NCBI GenBank assembly: GCA_963800475.1
Contig: CAWDAZ010000004.1
Span: 310,001-374,000, forward strand
DNA: 64,000 nt
Direction of reading: 5' to 3'
Origin: Palsa-465 sp963800475
GTDB lineage: Bacteria > Actinomycetota > Thermoleophilia > Solirubrobacterales > Solirubrobacteraceae
Shown here: positions 50,908 to 61,043 of the stretch, in pieces
Layout of the letters: the number at the start of each line of letters is the position of its first letter
Numbering within the stretch: position 1 is the first letter of the stretch
The notes under the pieces: generated by a model
Database searches by the model: none
What the model saw: the letters and a program-made list of their open reading frames with translations, nothing else
What the model was told of the DNA's origin: nothing
Made by a program: the position numbers and the translations under genes

Positions 50908-52125
50908 GTGGCCAATTCGCGCACGAACTCGAGCAACGGCGCCGTTTCGCTGACCGATGCGGCGGCCAAGGCCGGCGTCTCCGCGGGGACGTTGCGGCGC
51001 TGGGCCCGCGAGGGGCTGATCCCCCAGTACGACGGCGACGGGTCGTGGTCGCCGGGAGCGGTCAGCCACGCCCGGATCGTGGCGCGGCTCCGCGAGCGCG
51101 GCCACTCGCTCAAGGACATCCGCCGCGCCACGGAAGAGGGACGGCTCGCGTTCGGCTACATCGAGGAGCTGTTCCCGTCGCTCGACGAGCGCGTCTACAA
51201 CGTCCGCCAGGCGGCGCGCGAGACCGGGCTCGAGCCGGCGCTGGTCGAGCGGGTGGTGTCGGCGCTGGGGATGAACCCCGCCCAGGCCGACGCGATGTCC
51301 TCCGAGGACGTGCAGCTGCTGCGCTACGTGGCGGCCGTGCTCGACGCCGGGCTGCCGCTGGTCGCGATGCTGCAGCTGGTGCGGGTGTACGGCCAGGCGA
51401 TGGCGCAGGTCGCCGACGCCGAGGTGCGCCTGTTCCACCTGTACGTGCACGAGCCGCTGATGCGCTCCGGGGCGACCGGGATGGAGATGGCCGACGAGAT
51501 GCTCGCGATCACCCGGGAGCTGCTGCCGCTCGCCTCGCCGGTGATGGACCAGGTCCACCAGCGCTACCTGCAGCACTTCGTCGAGCAGGACGTGGTTGGC
51601 CACATGGAGGCCGATCTCGACGGGGACGACGTCGACCTCGGCAGGCTCAGGGTCGCGATTGCGTTCGCCGACCTCGCCGGGTACACGCGGCTCACCGAGG
51701 AGGAGGGCGAGCTCGAGGCGGTCGACGCGGTCGAGCGGTTCGTCGAGGCGGTCGAGACGACGCTCCCCGACGACGCCCGGGTGATCAAGACGATCGGCGA
51801 CGAGGTAATGGTCGTCGGCTCGGACCCCGGGGGGCTGACCGACTGGGCGGTCGGCTTCCAGCAGCTGCAGTCCGACCCGCCGCTGCCGCGGATCGGGATC
51901 CACTACGGCGAGGCGCTGTATCGCGACGGCGACTACTACGGCCGCGATGTCAACATCGCCTCGCGGGTGGCGGCGCGATCGGCCGGAGGCGAGGTGCTCG
52001 TCACCCGGCCGGTGGTCGAGCGCGGCGGCTCGCACCTCGAGTTCGAGCGGATCGCCGATGTGCGGCTGAAGGGCTTCACGGAGTCGGTCGAGCTGTTCCT
52101 CGCCAGGCAGCGGGGCGAGGAGTGA
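50908..52125 (+). CDS. MerR-type DNA-binding domain fused to class III adenylyl cyclase
   Basis: About 405 aa from the GTG at 50908, which has GGGAG 9 nt upstream (a TTG at 50890 is weaker). N-terminal winged helix-turn-helix of MerR type: SLTDAAAKAGVSAGTLRRWA ... LRERGHSLKDIRRATEEG. A helical middle of about 160 residues follows. The C-terminal cyclase domain (about 245-400) has IAFADLAGYTRL with the first metal Asp, KTIGDEVMV with the second, and NIASRVA with the transition-state Arg, so it should be active. A DNA-binding cyclase could tie cAMP synthesis to transcription. It overlaps tilS by four bases. Confidence 0.85.
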   Translation: MANSRTNSSNGAVSLTDAAAKAGVSAGTLRRWAREGLIPQYDGDGSWSPGAVSHARIVARLRERGHSLKDIRRATEEGRLAFGYIEELFPSLDERVYNVRQAARETGLEPALVERVVSALGMNPAQADAMSSEDVQLLRYVAAVLDAGLPLVAMLQLVRVYGQAMAQVADAEVRLFHLYVHEPLMRSGATGMEMADEMLAITRELLPLASPVMDQVHQRYLQHFVEQDVVGHMEADLDGDDVDLGRLRVAIAFADLAGYTRLTEEEGELEAVDAVERFVEAVETTLPDDARVIKTIGDEVMVVGSDPGGLTDWAVGFQQLQSDPPLPRIGIHYGEALYRDGDYYGRDVNIASRVAARSAGGEVLVTRPVVERGGSHLEFERIADVRLKGFTESVELFLARQRGEE

Positions 52126-53084
52126 GCGCCGCCGAGCTCGTCGAGCCGGTTCGCGCGGACGGCCTGCTGGCGGCCGGCCGGCCGGTGCTGGTGATGCTGT
52201 CGGGCGGGCGCGACTCGACCTGCCTGCTCGACCTGGCGGTCGCGATCGCCGGGGCCGGCGCGGTCGGCGCGCTGCACGTCAACTACGGGCTGCGTGACGC
52301 CGCCCGCGGCGACGAGCGTCACTGCGCGGCGCTGTGCGAGCGGTTCGGGGTCGGGCTCGACGTCCGCCGCCCGCGGCGACCGGAGACGGGCAACCTCCAG
52401 GGCTGGGCACGCGACCAGCGCTACGGCGCGGCCGCCGAGCTGGCCGTCGCGCGCGGCGCGGATGTGGCCGCCGGGCACACGGCGACCGACCAGGTCGAGA
52501 CGATCCTGTACAGGCTCGCCTCCTCGCCGAGCCGCCGGGCGCTGCTCGGGATGGCCCCGCGCGAGGGGCGGCTGGTACGGCCGCTGCTCGGCTTCACGCG
52601 CGAGCAGACGGCCGCGTACTGCCGCGCTCGGGGGCTGGAGTGGCGCGAGGACGAGACCAACGCGACCGCCCAGTACGCGCGCGGGCGGGTGCGCTCGGGG
52701 CTGGTCCCGGCGCTTGAGGCGGTGCATCCGGGCGCGGTCGCGAACGTGCTGGCGCTCGCCCGGGTGCTCCGGGACGAGGCGGCGGTGCTCGACGCGCTCG
52801 TCGACGAGACGCTTGCCGGGCGGAAGGAGATCGAACTGGCTCGCCTGAGGGAGCTCGCGCCGGCGGTGCGGCGGCTCGTCGTTCAGCGGCTCGCGGACGC
52901 CGCGATCGGCGGCCCGGCGGCGGGCGTCGCCCCGCGCGCCGACGAGGTCGCGGCGCTGTCCGAGCACGGCACCGCGATGCTCGATCTGCCAAGTGGCGTG
53001 CGGGCGGTCGCCGAACGGGGAATGCTCCGTTTCATGCGACGGACGCCTGACGCTGGTCGCCGCCAACCCGTCACCACCCCTTAA
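52122..53084 (+). CDS. tilS: tRNA(Ile)-lysidine synthetase
   Basis: 320 aa from the GTG at 52122, overlapping the cyclase stop (GTGA); the longer frame above is a shadow. PP-loop MLSGGRDSTCLLDLA, then HVNYGLRD, AAGHTATDQVETILYRLASS and RPLLGFTREQTAAYC. It converts the wobble cytidine of tRNA-Ile(CAU) to lysidine using lysine and ATP, an essential step. It lacks the C-terminal domain of E. coli TilS, as is usual in actinobacteria. The tilS-hpt-ftsH order that follows is a widely kept bacterial block. Confidence 0.92.
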   Translation: MSAAELVEPVRADGLLAAGRPVLVMLSGGRDSTCLLDLAVAIAGAGAVGALHVNYGLRDAARGDERHCAALCERFGVGLDVRRPRRPETGNLQGWARDQRYGAAAELAVARGADVAAGHTATDQVETILYRLASSPSRRALLGMAPREGRLVRPLLGFTREQTAAYCRARGLEWREDETNATAQYARGRVRSGLVPALEAVHPGAVANVLALARVLRDEAAVLDALVDETLAGRKEIELARLRELAPAVRRLVVQRLADAAIGGPAAGVAPRADEVAALSEHGTAMLDLPSGVRAVAERGMLRFMRRTPDAGRRQPVTTP

Positions 53085-53095
53085 AGTAGATAGAA

Positions 53096-53629
53096 GTGGA
53101 CGACGGAGACCACGGGATCGGGGAAACGCTGGTGGCCGCCGAGGACCTGGAGCGTCGCGTACGGGAGCTCGCGGACCAGATCTCGCGCGATTACCAGAGC
53201 AAGGACCTGGTACTGGTGGGGGTGCTGAAGGGCGCGGTGTTCTTCGTCTCGGACCTGATGCGCCGGCTCACGATTCCGGTCGAGGTCGACTTCATGGCGG
53301 TCGCGTCGTACGGGTCGGCGACCAAGTCATCGGGTGTCGTCAGGATCCTCAAGGACCTCGACGCGGCGATCGAGGGGCGCGACGTGCTGATCGTCGAGGA
53401 CATCGTCGACTCGGGGTTGACGCTGCAATATCTGATGCGGAACCTGGCCGGCCGCGGCCCCCGCTCGCTCGAGGTGTGCGCGCTGTTGATCAAGCCGGAG
53501 CGCCGGAAGGTCGATCTACCGACCAGATATGTGGGATTCGAGATCCCGAACCGGTTCGCGATCGGCTACGGCCTGGACTACGCCGAGCGCTACCGCAACT
53601 TGCCTTACGTGGCCGCGTTGAAACAGTGA
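53096..53629 (+). CDS. hpt: Hypoxanthine-guanine phosphoribosyltransferase
   Basis: 177 aa, GTG start. VGVLKGAVFFVSDLMRRL, the flexible-loop region VASYGSATKSSGVV, the PRPP motif VLIVEDIVDSGLTL and the base-binding segment PTRYVGFEIPNRFAIGYGLDY. It salvages hypoxanthine and guanine with PRPP. Normal length for bacterial Hpt. It lies between tilS and ftsH, the conserved order. Confidence 0.95.
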   Translation: MDDGDHGIGETLVAAEDLERRVRELADQISRDYQSKDLVLVGVLKGAVFFVSDLMRRLTIPVEVDFMAVASYGSATKSSGVVRILKDLDAAIEGRDVLIVEDIVDSGLTLQYLMRNLAGRGPRSLEVCALLIKPERRKVDLPTRYVGFEIPNRFAIGYGLDYAERYRNLPYVAALKQ

Positions 53630-53723
53630 AGAGGCCCGTGCAACCCTCGAGAACCCTGAAATTCACCTGCTACGCTAGGCGATTCGGCGAACGGCCCTGC
53701 GCCGTAACCGGGTGATCTGACTT

Positions 53724-55676
<1,953 letters not shown>

Positions 55677-55681
55677 AACTC

Positions 55682-57061
55682 TCAGCCGTCGTTCGGGGTC
55701 GTCGGGAGCGGGGGGTTCAGGCCCTGGGCCTTGCAGTTGGCGAGGCCGGGGTTGAGCGACGGCGCCGCGGCGAGCGGCGGCGGCTTCGCGAACGCGGGCT
55801 TGGAGAAGTCGAAGTAGTCGGTCATCGCGTCGGCGTTGGCGTCGCGGAACGTCAGCGCCGGGAGGTTCCACTTGCGCTCGACGAACGCGAGGATCGAGGT
55901 GTGGTCCTGGACGACGTTCGACACGTACGCCTTGCGCGCCCACGGGGAAATCACGATCAGCGGGACGCGGAACCCGTAGCGGTCGTAGGACCCGGGGAGG
56001 TCGCCGGGCTGCAGCATCGGGGGGATGCTGTCCGGCTTGATCGCGCGGGGCGGCGCGACGTGGTCGTAGTAGCCGCCGTGCTCGTCGTAGGTCAGGAAAA
56101 TGACGGTGTTCCTCCACGTCGGTGCGCGCATCAGCGCGCGCACCGCCCGGGCGACGAACTGCTCGCCGACCTGGACGTCCTGGGGGTTCTCCTCGGAGGT
56201 CGTGCCGTAGTTCGGGTTGAGGATCGTGAACGCCGGCAGCTTTCCGGCGGCGATGTCCGGATAGAACTGGTCGAACTTGTGAAACCGGCTGGACGTCGCG
56301 GCGGTCAGGACGCCCGGGACCAGCCACGGGCTGGCGAGGTCCTGGTAGTAGCCGGCCCACGAGATTCCGTGCGCAGACAGCCGGTCGAAGATCGTGCCGT
56401 TCGCCGGCTTGATCGTGAGCCCGTTGTGGTCGTCGATCGTGCCCGAGGCGGTGCCGGCGAACAGGAACCGGAGGTTGGGATACGTCTGGCACAGGGTCGA
56501 GCAGAAGTAGCGCTGCCCGATCGGGAAGGACCGTGCCAGCGAGTAGCTGAACGGAAGGTCGCGCCTGTCCCAGAACCACATCGCGGTCGGTCCGCTGGCG
56601 CGGACGAAGCCGTCGTTGCGGCCCCCGTCGTAGGACTGGTGGCTGGCGTTCCACGCCTGGCTCGGCACCGCGTGCTCCTGGCACGGCGAGGGGGCTCGGT
56701 TGGCGCGCACGCGGCCCTGCGGGCCCGGGTTGAAGTTCGTGACCCGCCCGCGGGTGACCGTCAGGCCGTCGACTTCGCTGCGCCCCGGCAGCTGGTAGGG
56801 CGCCATCCCGAGGATGTTGTCGAACGAGTGGTTCTCCATCACAAGCACGACGACGTGCTTGATCTGCGACATGCTCGGCGTGCCGGCGGGACGGCTCGGA
56901 AACGGGAGGCTGTCGGGGCGCCGGATCCCGAGCGCGCTCCCGGAGAACACGCGAGCCCAGGCGGGCAGCGCGCCCGCGTACAGCGCGCCGGCGCCGCCGG
57001 CCGCGGCTCGCAGCAGCGTGCGGCGGTTCAGTGGCGAGCCGAGCGGGCCGGAGCCGTCCAC
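55682..57061 (-). CDS. Secreted phosphoesterase (phospholipase C/acid phosphatase family)
   Basis: 459 aa from the GTG at 57061, giving a twin-arginine signal (NRRTLLRAAAGGAGALYAG); upstream codons look non-coding. Family motifs: HVVVLVMENHSFDNILG with the catalytic Asn/Glu region, FLTYDEHGGYYDHVAPP and VPLIVISPWARKAYV. Members hydrolyse phospholipids or phosphomonoesters outside the cell. Convergent with ftsH (5-bp gap) and divergent from a small membrane protein gene. Confidence 0.9.
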   Translation of the reverse strand: MDGSGPLGSPLNRRTLLRAAAGGAGALYAGALPAWARVFSGSALGIRRPDSLPFPSRPAGTPSMSQIKHVVVLVMENHSFDNILGMAPYQLPGRSEVDGLTVTRGRVTNFNPGPQGRVRANRAPSPCQEHAVPSQAWNASHQSYDGGRNDGFVRASGPTAMWFWDRRDLPFSYSLARSFPIGQRYFCSTLCQTYPNLRFLFAGTASGTIDDHNGLTIKPANGTIFDRLSAHGISWAGYYQDLASPWLVPGVLTAATSSRFHKFDQFYPDIAAGKLPAFTILNPNYGTTSEENPQDVQVGEQFVARAVRALMRAPTWRNTVIFLTYDEHGGYYDHVAPPRAIKPDSIPPMLQPGDLPGSYDRYGFRVPLIVISPWARKAYVSNVVQDHTSILAFVERKWNLPALTFRDANADAMTDYFDFSKPAFAKPPPLAAAPSLNPGLANCKAQGLNPPLPTTPNDG

Positions 57062-57104
57062 GTCGGGGACACTATCCGGAGATGCGATCCGCAGTTGTGA
57101 ACCG

Positions 57105-57380
57105 ATGAACCACCGCCGAGCCCAGCCGGCCCGGGTGCTGCTGGCGGCGACCAGGGTGTGGCTGCCGGTACTGATCGCGATCGCGGGGATCGTCGCGATC
57201 GTGGTCGGGCACGGGCACACGTCGACGGCTGCCGCCGGGGTCGCGCTGATCATCACGGCGCTGATCGTGTGGATGATCAACTGGATGTACCGGATGAGCA
57301 TCGAGTCGAACCAGGACCGCGAGCGCGAGGAGCAGGCGCGCGAGTACTTCGATCGCCACGGCCGGTGGCCGGATGAGTAA
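57105..57380 (+). CDS. Small membrane protein upstream of folP
   Basis: 91 aa from the ATG at 57105. Two hydrophobic segments (WLPVLIAIAGIVAIVVG and AGVALIITALIVWMINWMY) and a charged tail (SIESNQDREREEQAREYFDRHGRWPDE). The HGRWPDE ending is seen in small actinobacterial membrane proteins. It overlaps folP by 8 bp, so it is the first gene of the folate operon transcript. Function unknown. Confidence 0.7.
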   Translation: MNHRRAQPARVLLAATRVWLPVLIAIAGIVAIVVGHGHTSTAAAGVALIITALIVWMINWMYRMSIESNQDREREEQAREYFDRHGRWPDE

Positions 57381-58218
57381 CGCCCCGGCGGCGTTCACGA
57401 TCATGGGCGTCGTCAACGTCACGCCCGACTCGTTCTCGGACGGTGGGCTGTACCTCGATCCGATCGCGGCAATCAATCGCGGAGCCGAGCTCGAGCGCGA
57501 GGGCGCCGGGATCCTCGACGTCGGCGGCGAGTCGACCCGTCCCGGCGCCGAGCCGGTCCGGGTCGGCGAGGAGCTGGCGCGCGTGCTCCCGGTGATCGAG
57601 GGGTTGGTGGCGACCGGCGGCGGTGCGCGCATCTCGATCGACAGCTCGAAGGCGCAGGTCGCGCGCGAGGCGCTGGTGGCGGGCGCCACGCTCGTCAACG
57701 ACGTCACCGCGCTGCGCGGCGACCCCGAGATGGCGGCGGTGGTCGCCGAGGCCGGCGCCGAGATCTGCCTGATGCACATGCTCGGCGAGCCGCGCACGAT
57801 GCAGCGCGACCCGCGCTACGACGACGTCGTCGCCGACGTGAAGGCGTTCCTCGAGGAACGGCTCGCCTACGCGGTGGCCGCCGGGATCGACGAACGGCGG
57901 GTGCTGCTCGATCCGGGGATCGGGTTCGGCAAGACCGTCGAGCACAACCTCGAGCTGCTGCGGCGGGTCGACGAGCTGGTCGCGCTGGGGCGCCCGGTGG
58001 TGATCGGCACCAGCCGGAAGTCGTTCCTCGGCAAGCTGACGGGCCGCGCGGACCCGGCCGACCGCGTGCCCGGCACGATCGCATCGTGCGTGGTCGCGTA
58101 CGAGCGTGGCGCCCGGATCTTCCGCGTCCACGACGTCGCCGCCGTCCATGACGCGCTCGTCGTGGCTGCTGCTACGGTCGCGCCATGGACGACGACGCCG
58201 ACGAGTTCGACGAGGTAG
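57373..58218 (+). CDS. folP: Dihydropteroate synthase
   Basis: 281 aa. TIMGVVNVTPDSFSDGG near the start, DVGGESTRPGA, ISIDSSKAQVA, LVNDVTALRG, LDPGIGFGKT and VIGTSRKSFLG are all canonical. It joins p-aminobenzoate to 6-hydroxymethyl-7,8-dihydropterin diphosphate. The last 11 codons (PWTTTPTSSTR) overlap the start of folB. The block folP-folB-folK is complete, but folE is not in the window. Confidence 0.95.
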   Translation: MSNAPAAFTIMGVVNVTPDSFSDGGLYLDPIAAINRGAELEREGAGILDVGGESTRPGAEPVRVGEELARVLPVIEGLVATGGGARISIDSSKAQVAREALVAGATLVNDVTALRGDPEMAAVVAEAGAEICLMHMLGEPRTMQRDPRYDDVVADVKAFLEERLAYAVAAGIDERRVLLDPGIGFGKTVEHNLELLRRVDELVALGRPVVIGTSRKSFLGKLTGRADPADRVPGTIASCVVAYERGARIFRVHDVAAVHDALVVAAATVAPWTTTPTSSTR

Positions 58219-58613
58219 ACGAGGACGAAGACGGCGAGGAGCACCCGGAGCCCGAGGTCACGATCGAGATCAGCGGGCTGTCGCTGTACACGCACGTGGG
58301 GGTGACGGCGGCCGAGCAGGAGGTGGGCCAGCGGCTGCTGCTCGACCTGCGGATCGACATCGGCGAGTCGGACGCCACGCTCACCGACCAGCTCGAGGAC
58401 ACGGTCGACTACGCGGAGGTGTGCGAGCTCACGAACCTGGTCGCCCAGCAGCGGACCTACCGCACCCTCGAGCGGCTGTGCGCGGCGATCGCCGACCGGC
58501 TGATCGCCGCATACGACATCAACTCGGTGTGGGTCAAGGCGGCAAAGCCCGAGCCCCCGATCGCGCTGCCCGTCTCGGAGGTGTCGGTCGAGGTCTGGCG
58601 CGAAGCGGAGTGA
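58185..58613 (+). CDS. folB: Dihydroneopterin aldolase
   Basis: 142 aa. FolB core: ISGLSLYTHVGVTAAEQEVGQRL, DQLEDTVDYAEVCELT, and LERLCAAIADRLI, then WVKAAKPEPPI. It cleaves dihydroneopterin to 6-hydroxymethyl-dihydropterin. The first 24 residues are almost all acidic (MDDDADEFDEVDEDEDGEE), unlike FolB, and their DNA overlaps the end of folP by 34 bp. Either the extension is real or translation begins later, but no good later start is seen. Confidence 0.9.
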   Translation: MDDDADEFDEVDEDEDGEEHPEPEVTIEISGLSLYTHVGVTAAEQEVGQRLLLDLRIDIGESDATLTDQLEDTVDYAEVCELTNLVAQQRTYRTLERLCAAIADRLIAAYDINSVWVKAAKPEPPIALPVSEVSVEVWREAE

Positions 58614-59125
58614 CCGCTTCCCAGCAGGGGTACCTCGGGCTCGGCTCGAACGTCGGGGACCGCCGCGCCCACCTGCAAGCCGCAGTCGAGCGGCTCCCGA
58701 GCCATGGCGTGCAGGTACTGGCTTCGTCCTCCGTTTATGAGACCGAGCCGGTCGGCGAGGTCCCCGACCAGCGCGAGTTCCTCAATGCATGCGTGCGGAT
58801 CGAGACCGGGCTGGGTCCCGAGCAGCTGCTCGACGCGTGCAAGACGGTCGAGCGCGAGCTGGGCAGGGAGCCCGGCGGGGTCCGCCACGGGCCGCGCGCG
58901 ATCGACGTCGACGTGCTGCTGCTGGACGGCGTCGAGTACCGCTCGGGGCGGCTGTCGCTCCCGCACCCCGGGATTGCGTCGCGGCGTTTCGTGCTGGTGC
59001 CGCTGCTCGAGCTCGACCCGGAGCTCAGCGCCCCGGAGGTCGGGAAGCTCGCGGACGCGCTCGCCGTGCTCGGCTCCGGCGACCAGGCGGTCACGCGATG
59101 CGGGCCGCGGCTCGCGCCCGGATAG
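58610..59125 (+). CDS. folK: 2-amino-4-hydroxy-6-hydroxymethyldihydropteridine pyrophosphokinase
   Basis: 171 aa from the GTG at 58610, overlapping folB by four bases (GTGA). GLGSNVGDRRAHLQAAVERL, VYETEPVGEVPDQREFLNAC, then RHGPRAIDVDVLLLDG and LPHPGIASRRFVLVPLLEL are the standard HPPK blocks. It activates the pterin for FolP. The C-terminus is typical. It is followed 10 bp later by coaX. Confidence 0.94.
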   Translation: MTASQQGYLGLGSNVGDRRAHLQAAVERLPSHGVQVLASSSVYETEPVGEVPDQREFLNACVRIETGLGPEQLLDACKTVERELGREPGGVRHGPRAIDVDVLLLDGVEYRSGRLSLPHPGIASRRFVLVPLLELDPELSAPEVGKLADALAVLGSGDQAVTRCGPRLAPG

Positions 59126-59135
59126 GGTTCCCACG

Positions 59136-59912
59136 ATGCTGCTGGTCGTCGACGTCGGCAACACCCAGACCCACTTCGGCGTGTACGACCACGACGCGGT
59201 GGAGGTCCGCGAGCACTGGCGGTTTGCGACCGTACGCGAGTCGACCGGCGACGAGCTGGGCGCGGCGCTCTCGAACCTGCTCGCGCTGCGCGGGCTGTCG
59301 TTCGGCGACGTCGAGCGCTCGATCGTCTCGTCGACCGTCCCGCAGCTCTCCGAGCAGTGGACGCGCGTCGCCGAGCTGTACCTCTCGCACAAGATGCTGG
59401 TCGTCGGGCCGAGCGTGAAGATCGGGATGCCGATTCGCATGGACAACCCGCACGAGGTCGGCGCCGACCGGCTCGTGAACGCGGTGGCCGCGTACGACCG
59501 GGTCAAGGACACGTGCGTGGTGGTCGACTTCGGGACCGCGATCACCTACGACGCGGTATCCGCGGCCGGCGAGTACCTCGGCGGGATCATCACCCCCGGG
59601 GCCGAGATCTCGATCGACGCGCTCTACGAGCGTGCGGCGAAGCTGCCGAAGGTGGAGATCGCCGAGCCGCGCGCGTTGATCGGCAAGTCGACCGTCGAGG
59701 CGGTGCGCAGCGGGATCGCGTACGGGTTCGCGGGTCAGGTGGAGGGGATCGTCGGGCGGTTGCGCGCGGAGCTCGGACAGGGCACGAGGGTGATCGCGAC
59801 CGGCGGGCTCGCCCAGGTCGTCGTTCCGTTCATCCGCGAGACGATCGACGAGGTCGACGACCTGCTGACGCTCGTCGGCCTCAGGCTGATCTGGGAGCGT
59901 AATCAGGGCTAG
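59136..59912 (+). CDS. coaX: Type III pantothenate kinase
   Basis: 258 aa. LLVVDVGNTQTHFGVYD (phosphate loop), NPHEVGADRLVNAVAAY, VVVDFGTAITYDAVS and GGIITPGAEISIDALY, then VIATGGLAQVV. CoaX phosphorylates pantothenate in coenzyme A synthesis; type III is usual in actinobacteria beside or instead of CoaA. It ends overlapping the antisense amidohydrolase gene by 32 bp. Confidence 0.95.
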   Translation: MLLVVDVGNTQTHFGVYDHDAVEVREHWRFATVRESTGDELGAALSNLLALRGLSFGDVERSIVSSTVPQLSEQWTRVAELYLSHKMLVVGPSVKIGMPIRMDNPHEVGADRLVNAVAAYDRVKDTCVVVDFGTAITYDAVSAAGEYLGGIITPGAEISIDALYERAAKLPKVEIAEPRALIGKSTVEAVRSGIAYGFAGQVEGIVGRLRAELGQGTRVIATGGLAQVVVPFIRETIDEVDDLLTLVGLRLIWERNQG

Positions 59913-61017
59913 GGACCGGCACGTCGGGAGTTCTCGCGACGATCGCGGCCATGATCAGGAACGTGAGGCTCCGGCGCTCGCCGGGGTGCTCGGCCGTGTA
60001 CTCGCCGTAGCCGTCGAGTAGGCCGCGGATCGCCGCGAACACGGGCGCATCGTCGACTTCCTCGGGAACGTCGCAGGCCAGCCGCGCGAGCGCGACGTAC
60101 TCGGTCGGGTCGCCGCCGCGCATCGCCGAGATCGCCGACAGCAGCAGGAACGAGGACACGCGCTCGAGCAGCACGTGTGGAGCCTGCGGGAGCTCGCCGA
60201 CCGCCTCGCCCGCGGGCACGAGCGGCTCGCCGGCGGCGATCCGCAGCGACTGCTCGGACATCACCGACCGCATCTGCTCGGGGGTCAGGCCGGCGTGCAG
60301 CGCGATCCGCAGCCCGAACGCGGTGCCGAACGCGGTCGCGCCGTACGGGGAGTCCGAGGCGAACAGGATCTGCCCGGGCGGCACGAGCGAGAACAGCGCC
60401 GCCATATCGGCGGGCATCCACCAGGCGGTGTCGAACAGCAGATTCGGGTAGTCGGGAGCGACCCGCCAGATCCACGACAGGTCGGAGATCCCGGCGTGCG
60501 CGAGGATCAGCCGTGCGTTCGGGAACTCGCCGGCCAGCTCGACGGCGTCCAAGCCGAGCGCGGGGATCCCCCGGCCGGCGTGGATCAGCACCGGCAAGGT
60601 TCGCTCGTCGGCGAGCGCCACCAGGTCGCGCACGCGAGGATGGTCGAGCGTGAACTGCTCGGCGCGCGGGTGCAGCTTGATCCCGCGGGCGCCCTCGCCG
60701 AGCGAGCGCTCCGCCTCCGGGATCGGCTCGTCGTTGGGATTGACGCGGCAGAACGGCACCAGTCGCCCGTCGCTGTGCGCCGCCGCCTCGAGCACGGCGT
60801 CGTTGGCGGGGGCATAGCCGTCGGGCTCGTGCATCGGGAACACGAACGCGCCGCGGGCGTGGCCGAGCTCGAGCCCGGCCAACAGCTCCTCCGGGGTCTG
60901 CTTGCGGCCGTCGGGGTCGTTCTGCCCGAGGTGCGTGTGGGCGTCGAACACCTCGAGATCGGGGACCTGGGCCCGTGCGATCTCGCTCCACGGCCTGAGC
61001 ACGTCGGCGATGTTCAC
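59881..61017 (-). CDS. Amidohydrolase-2 family protein
   Basis: 378 aa from the GTG at 61017 (VNIADVLRPWSEI), chosen because a longer start would overlap the divergent dusB gene. FDAHTHLG near residue 25 (metal His pair), GIKLHPRAEQF, PVLIHAGRG, LILAHAGISD and FASDSPYG with the metal Asp fit the ACMSD/amidohydrolase-2 group. The first 250 residues are the barrel; the last 130 are helical and unassigned. Hydrolase or decarboxylase; substrate unknown. Confidence 0.83.
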   Translation of the reverse strand: MNIADVLRPWSEIARAQVPDLEVFDAHTHLGQNDPDGRKQTPEELLAGLELGHARGAFVFPMHEPDGYAPANDAVLEAAAHSDGRLVPFCRVNPNDEPIPEAERSLGEGARGIKLHPRAEQFTLDHPRVRDLVALADERTLPVLIHAGRGIPALGLDAVELAGEFPNARLILAHAGISDLSWIWRVAPDYPNLLFDTAWWMPADMAALFSLVPPGQILFASDSPYGATAFGTAFGLRIALHAGLTPEQMRSVMSEQSLRIAAGEPLVPAGEAVGELPQAPHVLLERVSSFLLLSAISAMRGGDPTEYVALARLACDVPEEVDDAPVFAAIRGLLDGYGEYTAEHPGERRSLTFLIMAAIVARTPDVPVPSPDYAPRSA

Positions 61018-61043
61018 CGCTTGATTCGTACCATGAACAGGCT

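Noticed and set aside
51045..52121. Long frame fused to the front of TilS
   Set aside because: It is a shadow of the MerR-cyclase gene; TilS motifs begin at the GTG at 52122.
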